A DNA stretch of 64,000 nucleotides from Rhabditoides inermis (taxonomy: Eukaryota > Nematoda > Chromadorea > Rhabditida > Rhabditidae): the NCBI GenBank assembly GCA_963966185.1, contig CAWZYM010000339.1:209501-273500 (forward strand). Reading direction: 5' to 3'. Under the pieces are notes generated by a model. That model saw nothing but the letters and a program-made list of their open reading frames with translations. It was not told the DNA's origin and searched no databases. This document shows, piece after piece, positions 56,223-64,000 of the stretch. Made by a program: the position numbers and the translations under genes. Each line of letters begins with the position of its first letter. Within the stretch, counting starts at the first letter, position 1.

Positions 56223-56341
56223 GCTTACGTTCAAAGCTCGTTGAAAATACGCCATCCCGTCCGTTCTGGCAAGTCAAGCAACGATGCGCCCGGTTAGTAC
56301 TTGGATCGGAGACGGCTTGGGAATCCCGGGTAACGTAACCT
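56223..56341 (+). rRNA. 5S ribosomal RNA
   Basis: 119 nt beginning GCTTACG and ending CGTAACCT; the ends pair as helix I with one mismatch. It carries the characteristic blocks CGCCATCCCGTCCG, CTGGCAAGTCAAGCAACG (box A/intermediate region) and GGTTAGTACTTGGATCGGAG with ACGGCTTGGGAATCC (box C). Length and layout match the C. elegans 5S gene as I remember it. A short TTTTG follows, weak as a polymerase III terminator. It may be functional or a well-preserved dispersed copy, and it lies on the same strand as the SL1 gene 322 bases downstream. Confidence 0.9.
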
Positions 56342-56663
56342 TTTGAATTTTTGCAGTTAATAAACTTCTTTTTTTAGGAGATTCGAAGATTTGGTCACCA
56401 TTGGAAACTTATATTACACCCGCATGCGCCTTATACCACCCTCCGCCCTTATACCACCCAGAGGTGGCATAAGACCTTGATACCTCGTAAGGATCGTGGT
56501 CCGTTGCTTATGCTACCCAGGGGTGGTATAAAAGACATTTTTTGAAAACCTTCAAGCTTTACCTCACTTGGACACTATATACGATCGGATAAAGGAGATG
56601 CCTTAAACCCGGTTGGACACAGTTGTCACGGGTGCATATATCGAATAAACCGACATCAGCGTC
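56342..56663 (+). promoter_or_regulatory. Region between 5S and SL1 gene 1, with shared upstream element
   Basis: Holds the probable SL1 promoter. GTGCATATAT starts 32 bases before the SL sequence, exactly as at gene 2. Farther up is a repeated TTATACCACCC/GGGTGGTATAA pair in inverted orientation (about 56433-56536). Confidence 0.55.
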
Positions 56664-56760
56664 GGTTTAATTACCCAAGTTTGAGGTAATTTCAAAGTTT
56701 CGCTCATCTTGTGATGTGGTGAATTCAAATTTTGGAACGCTCTGCATTTGGCGGAGCACT
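56664..56760 (+). ncRNA. SL1 spliced-leader RNA gene 1
   Basis: 56664-56685 matches the 22-nt nematode SL1 leader (GGTTTAATTACCCAAG, then TTTGAG), followed at once by the donor GTAATTTC. Downstream is an Sm-type site AATTTTGGAAC (about 56729-56739) and a terminal hairpin GCTCTGC/GCGGAGC ending near 56757. Total length is about 95-97 nt, as for C. elegans SL1 RNA. The RNA donates its leader to the 5' end of mRNAs by trans-splicing. Confidence 0.95.
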
Positions 56761-57289
56761 ATACATGAATCAGTGAGGTGAGCAACTTTATTATTTATGC
56801 CAACTTATATCTATGCCAACTTAACTTATTATTATGAAATTGGAGCCGAGTGATAAACTGTAAATAGTGATAGACTGTAGTGAGTTAAGTTATGAGTTAA
56901 GGTATCAATCAATCAATCAATCGTTTATACGGAATCGTTATATCTGACAGAATATGATAACACAATCATGATGATATGAAGCATACAGTAGTGTGCCGTA
57001 TACTTCTCATCGCTGCACATCCCTCTATGCCTCTATCTCTGCAAATAAAATCAAATTAACAGGTTTAATTGGAATCGCAAACATGGCACGACCTATGATC
57101 GTATGAAACGAAGATCGATTATGATTGACAGACAAAGATCGATTATGATTGACAGAGAAGTTTTCGACATACAAGATATAAAGTTATCAGCATATGATAT
57201 GCATATTACATACTATGCAGATATTCACAATTATTATCGTACTCTAATGTTCATTTTGTATTCATTATAGGCGCGAGTTCAGCCGTGAG
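56761..57289. other. Spacer, AT-rich
   Basis: Contains an ATCA microsatellite (about 56910-56928) and a direct repeat AAGATCGATTATGATTGACAG (about 57110-57160). No gene was supported. Confidence 0.5.
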
Positions 57290-57532
57290 TCACACCTTCC
57301 GGCGTATGCATTTGTGAAGTGTATCGATTGATAGAGCGATGGATTTATCGATTGACGTAGACGACTTTGCAATCTTTGCATGTAACTGGCACTTCAACTT
57401 CACAATGTTGATCCCCTTATTCTCACGTTCTGCCAGCAAACCAATGATGTTCACCCGCAATCGTTTCAAATACGTTTCAGCGAACAGTGAACGCACATCA
57501 CCTGATGTTTTGTAATGAAAAATTCGAATCAA
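57290..57532 (-). CDS. Isolated possible exon, minus strand
   Basis: Open from an ACATCAG acceptor (about 57503) with coding-like sequence (SGDVRSLFAETYLKRLRVNI, then LLAERENKG) to a possible donor GTGTGACTCAC near 57290. No neighbouring exon or domain was found. Confidence 0.3.
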   Translation of the reverse strand: MIRIFHYKTSGDVRSLFAETYLKRLRVNIIGLLAERENKGINIVKLKCQLHAKIAKSSTSIDKSIALSIDTLHKCIRRKV

Positions 57533-58806
57533 GTGGCATGTTTGGCACCATGTGGAGTGTACGTGTCATAATCGCGATTTTGAAGGAAAAAACATTTCAT
57601 TGATGCTATCCGAGTACTTTCTTTTGAGAAATACTGTGAACTTTCTTGAAAAGAGATCATTTTATTACTTATTACTGATATCACTCCTATTTCATCATTA
57701 CGTTTCAATGATCTCATCACTTTATCACTATTTCAAACCTATATAAACGAAACACCGATCACTGATATCACCCTGATCACTTTATCATGTATCACTGATA
57801 CCATCACTCCATTAGTATACAACTCACACTGACACTCCATCTCTTCGAAATCACCTCGACGAGACCTCTCCAACCATGTATTACACTCCCTATCTCCCCA
57901 TAATCACTCACTTATTGATCGCTGATATCACTCTGATCACTTGTCATATCACTTGACTCACCACCATCAGTCACTCTTCACTCGACCCTCACAAATCCCC
58001 ATTTTCGATCAGCACTCACTCACTCACCACCTATCATAACACACTTTTCGTGACGCCAGCCGACTCACCTCATCACTCTTACTCCACAATCAAAATTTCA
58101 TCACCAGTCGATTGCAACACAACTGACCACTATGCAATCATAGCCGCCAGCGCGCTGCGCGCGCCGCTCATTGACAGCGAAATGGCAAACACCTCACACT
58201 TTCATAGCTCGAGCTCTCGATTTCGCCACTTTTCTCTTCGCGCGCGGCTCTCGCGCGACACCTGATTTTTTGCAAAAAATATATTCATATCATATCACCC
58301 TCTTCTCTCCAAACCCCATTTTTCCCATCCTGAAACTCCCCGGATCATTTATTTCCATTTTCAAAAACCCCCAAAAGCTCAAACCGACCCCCATCGAGAT
58401 ACCGCTGGTAAGGCCCACATCTGGATCCACGAAGGCCCAAAATTGGGCCTTCAGAAAATCGTGAATAACTCGGTCAGTTTTTGAGCTAGAAACTTCTAGT
58501 TTAGTGCAATGGATTCCTCGCGAAACCAGAATTCCAACGGTACACTATTTTGTGGGGGTCACTATAAAACGTATCGCACTGTGCCCCGAAACGTACCCCG
58601 CAAATCCACATCGGGGAGTACATGGAATGTTCGGTTCGACCAAAACATTTTGTTATCGAATTTTCACGAAAACTTCTTTAAAGTTATTTATATGATTAAT
58701 TCTTCTTGATAAGAGGAAAAAACAACGAGTTGCAGTGAAATGTGACAGAACTGTGTTAGCATTGCTTGCTGTGTGTGCATATATAGCGCGAGACAACGCT
58801 TTTGTC
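57533..58806. other. Spacer with TATCACT-type simple repeats
   Basis: From 57720 to 58080 words such as ATCACTGATATCAC and CCTGATCACTTTATCA recur irregularly. At 58380-58690 the sequence resembles a dispersed repeat (GCCCAAAATTGGGCC palindrome). The last about 100 bases are the SL gene 2 promoter, including GTGCATATAT 32 bases upstream. Confidence 0.45.
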
Positions 58807-58903
58807 GGTTTAATTACCCAAGTTTGAGGTAATTTCAAAGTATCGCTCATCTTATGATGTGGTGAATTGAAATTTTGGAACGCTCTGCCTTTGGCGGAGC
58901 ACT
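58807..58903 (+). ncRNA. SL1 spliced-leader RNA gene 2
   Basis: The same 22-nt leader (58807-58828), the same donor GTAATTTC, the Sm-type AATTTTGGAAC (about 58871) and a terminal hairpin GCTCTGC/GCGGAGC. It differs from gene 1 at only a few positions (for example GTTTCGC/GTATCGC, GAATTC/GAATTG, ATTTG/CTTTG in the loop). It is about 2.14 kb downstream of gene 1 on the same strand, with no 5S copy nearby. Confidence 0.95.
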
Positions 58904-59196
58904 ATACAAAAAAGTGAGGCGATCATGTCGTAACTACATTTATGCACCTTTATATGATACAAAAGTCTCCATTCACAAACAACACCCACTCACCACTATC
59001 ACAAAACACACCATCCACAATTCTTTGATCGGTTACTGCACATATGTCAGTATTTAATGACACGTGTCACAAAACTGGGACTCAAAATAACATTTCAGTG
59101 GTCCCACACATGAGTTCCCCCCACGCCTCCGTCCCGACCGATCCGGCCATTCTCAGAGGCAGGCGCGCTGTGCGCGCGCTAAAAGAACGCGCTAAA
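58904..59196. other. Spacer homologous to 54985-55280
   Basis: Diverged duplicate of the sequence upstream of the U2-like gene, joining SL gene 2 to ABCA copy 2. The end is CG-rich (GGCGCGCTGTGCGCGCGC). Confidence 0.5.
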
Positions 59197-59832
59197 AGAA
59201 TTCAGTAAGAAGAACATTATTTATCACGAACACAAGACATCATCTGATTTTAAGCATACATTTGTGATTGGAATGGTGTACATCTAAGCATCCTTAATCT
59301 CTCTAATCAGTTCTAACACAGCTTGAATCTCCATTTCTTCTCCTTTCCCTTTTCTCTCTCCTCCTTTTCCTTCTCCTTCTCCGCCGCCTCCTCCTTGACT
59401 CCAGCCAGGAACATGAAAGTGTCTTCGAGAGAAGTCTGTGTGAGACAGAAGTCTTCCACGCCCACGCGCCTCCGAATATCCAGCACCCGAGAGAACATCG
59501 CCGACCAACGCTCACTCACACAACGAGAGATCTCAAGGCATACGGTAACATGTAATAGTATAGTTACGAAAACGATGCACCTTCCAGCGAATGGAGTTGA
59601 AAGACGAAGTGAGAAGAGAGACATTCTCAGCTCCGAATTCCTTGGAGACTTCGGAAATGATCTGAAGAGGGTACTTCGTGCATGGTAAGCGAGATTACCT
59701 CTGCCTTCTTCTTATTCCAGTCCGGCATACCAAGAGGGACGCTCACAGACAGAGAGTAGTTCTTGCCAAATCTATACAACAAGTCTCTCTCCCGCCATTC
59801 CGCTCTCTCTTTTTCTCCATTCCACTATATCC

Positions 59833-59881
<49 letters not shown>

Positions 59882-60608
59882 TCCCTCTCTCCCCTCTCTA
59901 CCTGCTCTTGAGATGCTGTGCGGATCCGATGGCGATCATTCTTCCCTTCTTGAGAATGGCGATTCTCCCACAGAGAGCCTCACATTCGGCCATGGAGTGA
60001 GACGTGAGAAGGAGGGCCGTGCCAGAAGACCGCATCGACGACAGACTGTCCCAGATGTCGCGACGAGCCTGAGATGACGTCATCTCCCCCTCTCCCTCCC
60101 CCTCTCTCTCCCTCTCTCTCCCTTCCCCTCTTTCCCCCTCTCTCTCCCCCTCTCCCCCTCTCCCCCTCTCTCTCCCTTTCTATCTCTCCCTCTCTCCCTC
60201 TCTCCCTCTCTTCCCTCACCATAGGATCGACCCCGGCTGTGGGTTCATCGAGTATCATTAGGTTCGCCTGTGACAGGATGGCAGCTGCGACCGACAGACG
60301 CCGACGCTGGCCGCCGCTGGAAACGGTCCAAGTCGATCAGCTGATCAATCGATAATCTCACCTGCACTTGTTGACAGCCTTGTGTGCATGCTTCTCCATG
60401 CCCACGTGCTTCAACACGTTCTCCACGTGAGTGGAAGGGTTTCTGAAAGAGTGACAGGTCGCCCCACTTTGCCGCGCGTCTCACGTGAAGCCATGCGCCC
60501 TCGCGAGTACGACGAGATTCTCCCATCCGGTCAGATCCGACATGAGAGCATCGAACTGCGGACAGTAGCCGATGGTCTGGGATGAGAAGAGGATCCTGAG
60601 AGAGGGGG

Positions 60609-60642
<34 letters not shown>

Positions 60643-62885
60643 AGAGAGACTCGCCACTTGATCATTCACATCCACTCCATTTATGGTCACCTCTCCCTCG
60701 GTGGCGAACTGTTCCCCTGTGAGCACATTGAACGTGGACGTCTTTCCGGCGCCGTTCGTGCCTGAAATCAACAAACAGCTGCAATGCGAATAGCATTCAG
60801 TCGCTGGACGGACTACTTTCTTAGTTCGAATCGCGAGAGACAAGGGAAAGTGAGATAGCGGCGCTAGCTCACTATCTGCGTCTCTCCCCTCCCCACAGTC
60901 TTTTCGCGCGCGAATTCAAATATTGAGCCGTCAATAGGAGCCTAAATTCCGAGCACTGTATGTGTAAATGCGGCCATTCCTGTATGCCCTTGCATAAAAT
61001 CAGACCGTCAAGCGCGGACCGGTATGACGCCAACTGAGAACGGGAGACGTGTTATCATACCCTTCTTCATGAAACTAGTTGTCTACTTGTCATTGCAATC
61101 GCACCGAGCAGTCCGAAGCACTCCTTGGACTTGACTCCAAACATGACGTCATCGACCGCCGTCAGTTTCCCGCCGTCGTAGCGCTTCACGAGGTGGTTCA
61201 CCTAATCACATATGCACTCACTATGCACTCACAACTGCCTAGACACTACGCAACATACTCACCGTCAACACATCCTTGGAGTCGGGCGCTTGTGCGGTGA
61301 TCTCTATGAGTGGTCCATTGGACTGTCCGGCCTGTGCAGTCACTCCTTTCGTGCCAGTCACTCCCTTCGTGCCAGCCGCCCCCGTCTCCCAATCCACCGT
61401 CTGCGACTGAGTCTCGACCCGCGTGCGCTCATTGCAAACGTCAGCGTCCTTCTCCACTTCCTACAGTACGCAGGTTGTGAGAGATCCGAATGATTGATGT
61501 ATCGAGTTCGGTTAGTCTAGCCGACATGTCACTTGTCTTCCATCAAGTTCTTTACTTCTTTAGTAAAACAGTGTAGAAAGAACCTTCTTTTCCGCTTCCG
61601 ATCGATCGGCATTCTTTCTGCGAATCGCTGGCATTTTAATCAGCATGAGACGAATCTTCTTGTACTGCAACAACACGAAAACCGCGTTGAGCGCGACAAT
61701 CATAATTGACATGATCATAACAGGAGTGCCTAAACAGTGATAACAATTGATAAATGATTAAGAAGGAAGGTACACTAATCTCACCTAGATTCTCCCAATC
61801 CCAGACTCCTCCAATCGGTGCGACCGAATAAGTGCTAATTGACGTGGCACTATACGAAATCGGGTACGTTGGAATCAACACCAGACAGATCATCTGAACA
61901 ATCGGCGTTGTTTCGGTTGCAAATGAGGACGCTGTTCACCTGTACGATCTTGGTAGCATTCTGCATGACTCCAAAGTCTCGCGTGAACGTCACGAGAAGC
62001 ATGGAAACGATGAAGGAAGACATGTCAGCCACCATGTTGAGAGCGAATTGCAGCACGATCAGCATCATCGCGGCCTGAAGTGTGTCCTCGTCATGATAAT
62101 ATTAATACTTTTACTAATAATAAGTTTATAACCGTGCACACATGAGAGAAACAGTGCAAGACATCAGAGTGAGCAGTTAAAAAAAAGAAACTTGGCTCTC
62201 TTGACTGTTTCTACCTTGACAGTAGACTTGAACAGCGACGAGGTGGCGTAAATCAGAGGGATCACTTCGAGCACATACAGAACCCAAATGAAGAAAATGC
62301 TGAAGAGACAAGAATGTGATGGAAGAACGGTGCGAACTGACTGAGCCACGTGTCCATCGAGCCAATGCACGAGCATATGAATGGCAGCGAAGCAGAGAGC
62401 AGCTGCGAGGAAGAGACTAAAGTCGAACAGCATCGACACTGTCCACAGAATGAAGGGAGACGCGCCAGTGAGGAGTTGCTGGAATGTAGCAGACTTGCGA
62501 GACTTCTATCAGCAAAACACACCTGATGTCTATACTGCGACGTCTTCTCCTCGACGAGGAAAATGGAAAAGCTCGAAGTGGTGATCGAGAGGGAGACTGT
62601 GGTGATGATCGATCGAATCACTATAATGAATATGCGTAATAGTACTGAGACAGGAGAAAGAGAGAGAGAGGGAGAGAGAGAGAGAGGGGGGGGGGAGGGA
62701 GGGAGGGAGAGAGGGGGGGAGAGGGAGAGAGGGGTCTTGAAATGTTTACTTTTTTCTGACATCATGTCCGCGTTATCATGATCTACACCTCCTATGGAAA
62801 ACGTCATCGGTGTAGTTATCTTCGAGTATTGTTCGATGCTCATAGATATACTACCTAAAATATTGAATAATTCACTATTTGATAT
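59197..62885. repeat. Segmental duplication, copy 2 (ABCA C-terminal half)
   Basis: Counterpart of 45094-48815, in the same orientation about 14.1 kb away. Exons differ at scattered single positions (for example CARIAIL/CGRIAIL and MTFVIGG/MTFSIGG in translation). Most length differences fall in the purine/pyrimidine intron tracts. Confidence 0.92.
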
Positions 62886-64000
62886 TATGCTAAAAGTATT
62901 CACACAAAAAAATAATTATATATATACCAGATCCAAGTTGCACATTCGAAAGAAAGTTCACCACTATCGGAAGAGAATGTAACGCCTACACCAAACGCGT
63001 ATCATTTAAAAGAAAAAAACCCGCACAAACGTTTGGGTTGAAGTACGCAATGTATCCTTGGCTTGTCCCTTGATAAGCAAATGGAATAGCAGGTAGATTC
63101 TCAAAACACGTTGATATGTGAGTAAACGAATGAATGAAACACCTTGCGCATTCCTTGCATCACCAACGAGAAGTTTTGTGACTTGTCCACATACTCTACC
63201 TGAATACGTAGAAGAATAGGTTTGTGTTTTTTCATTCGAAACTGACTTGGACGTGATCATTTCTCAGCGCATTCAACGTGGTCAGAGTTTTGGAGTCGTC
63301 TATCGAAAGCTGCACAGGAATGCGAACGTCGCCCATCGCAGAGATCGAACGAGGGTCTAAAAGAAGGAATGAAGTGACAGAGTGTCATTAAACTCTAATT
63401 AGAGAGCTAACACTCACCGTCATGAGTACTTCCCATCACTGCGGAAAACATATAGCCCGCCACTAGCATCACGGCAATTGGGATAACGATCTAAAGTGTT
63501 CAACTTATGTTCAACTAAACTAACACAATACTTACCTGCATGATCATTTGTGGAATGTTTCTTCTCGAATAGTAGAAACGCTTGAGGCACATTGCATAGA
63601 GCTGCGAGAGGTAGAGGGAAGATCCCGTCTGCTTGTCGGCTAAAAATCACAATAAGGGCTACACATTAAAGGGACAGTTTCATAATACGCTAGCGGAATC
63701 GCGATTAGAGTCGTGTCTGCGGGGCCTTCCTGCCACAAGCCGCGCGCTACCCGTCGGCGCTCTCTCAAATCGCACAGTCTTTCGCCCCGCTGTTTAGGCG
63801 CGAGTTTCAATTCGAAGCGCGAACCACGCAAACACGCATTAATCGAATACGGGGAATCTCACACATTTTGTGCCATTTAAACTATACGAGTGACGTCATG
63901 ATTTAGCAATTAAAGCACATTCATTTTTATGTGAAACTGTCCCTTTAATCCTTTCTCACCAGGTTCGAACGATTTGACCGTGTCGCGAGAAAGGGGAACA
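59313..64000 (-). CDS. ABCA-type lipid transporter, second half, running off the window
   Basis: Exons in phase from the right edge: 63960-64000, 63536-63639 (SLYLSQLYAMCLKRFYYSRR), 63418-63490 (IVIPIAVMLVAGYMFSAVMG), 63247-63356, 63143-63199, 63021-63099 (IPFAYQGTSQGYIAYFNPNV), 62750-62854, 62523-62644 (ending FLVEEKTSQYRHQ), then the same TMD2 and NBD2 exons as copy 1. Walker A NGAGKTST is at about 60,745; signature SGGQRRRLS and Walker B LMILDEPTAGVDPM are at about 60,230-60,325; the H-loop is at about 59,990; the stop is at 59313. The tail is Lys/Glu-rich. The KRF segment is the usual start of the second ABCA half, so TMD1-NBD1 should lie beyond the window. Introns are 39-45 bp or expanded by CT/GA tracts. 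It is presumably a membrane lipid exporter; I cannot tell which ABCA subtype. Confidence 0.88.
63664..63948. mobile_element. 277-bp TTAA-flanked MITE inside an ABCA intron
   Basis: TTAA (63664-63667 and 63945-63948) flanks a 277-bp element with perfect 13-bp inverted ends AGGGACAGTTTCA and TGAAACTGTCCCT. It has no ORF, and its interior is CG-rich (GCCGCGCGCTACCCG). The ends share the AGG(G/A)ACAGT core with the 1.5-kb element at 19935. The host intron (63640-63959) would be 39 bp without the element and one TTAA, and the insertion lies about 10 bases from the 5' splice site. Confidence 0.88.

Overview
The window is nuclear DNA of a nematode. The strongest evidence is two spliced-leader RNA genes (56664 and 58807) whose first 22 bases match, from memory, the nematode SL1 leader and which run straight into a splice donor, an Sm-type site and a 3' hairpin. 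A 119-bp 5S rRNA gene of C. elegans-like sequence lies between a U2-snRNA-like locus and the first SL gene. Introns as short as 39-45 bp, TTTTCAG-type acceptors and an intact RTE-type LINE fit the same assignment. No prokaryotic or organellar signal was seen.

Layout. (1) 1-34160 is almost entirely tandem repeat. A degenerate 20-bp minisatellite is organised into higher-order units of about 1.06, 2.89 and 4.11 kb and is punctuated by blocks of an unrelated near-palindromic 15-bp repeat, which occurs in both orientations. It is interrupted by a 1.5-kb piggyBac-like non-autonomous element (19935-21432, TTAA target sites) and by a 7.06-kb LTR retrotransposon (24999-32059) with two apparently identical 527-bp LTRs. 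The retrotransposon carries gag and protease but no visible reverse transcriptase or integrase. (2) 34486-35659 (minus) holds six or seven exons of a MULE-transposase-derived gene. (3) 35837-44740 (plus) holds a Gly/Gln-rich low-complexity gene, then a 28-exon gene for a GLD-2-type poly(A) polymerase. I traced its exons with compatible phases; they sum to 2691 bp (896 codons plus stop). (4) 45207-48854 and 59313-64000 (both minus) are two close copies of the C-terminal half of an ABCA-type transporter gene. The first is cut off at its 5' side; the second continues past the window end and carries a 277-bp TTAA-flanked MITE inside an otherwise 39-bp intron. (5) Between them lie a 500-bp tandem repeat split by an intact 3.17-kb RTE LINE (49233-52404, 11-bp target duplication), weakly supported exons of unrecognised genes, and the small-RNA cluster (U2-like, 5S, SL1 x2).

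Functional relations. The SL1, U2-like and 5S genes are trans-splicing, splicing and ribosome components in one neighbourhood. The poly(A) polymerase has a TTTGCAG acceptor 8 bases before its ATG, as expected for a trans-spliced mRNA. The ABCA copies and the SL-flanking segments show that this part of the chromosome was built by local duplication. The most unusual locus is the U2-like gene. Its 5' stem-loop and its 3' domain (stem II, Sm site, stems III and IV) are both recognisable but separated by about 430 bases of hairpin-rich sequence exactly where the branch-site-pairing element should be.
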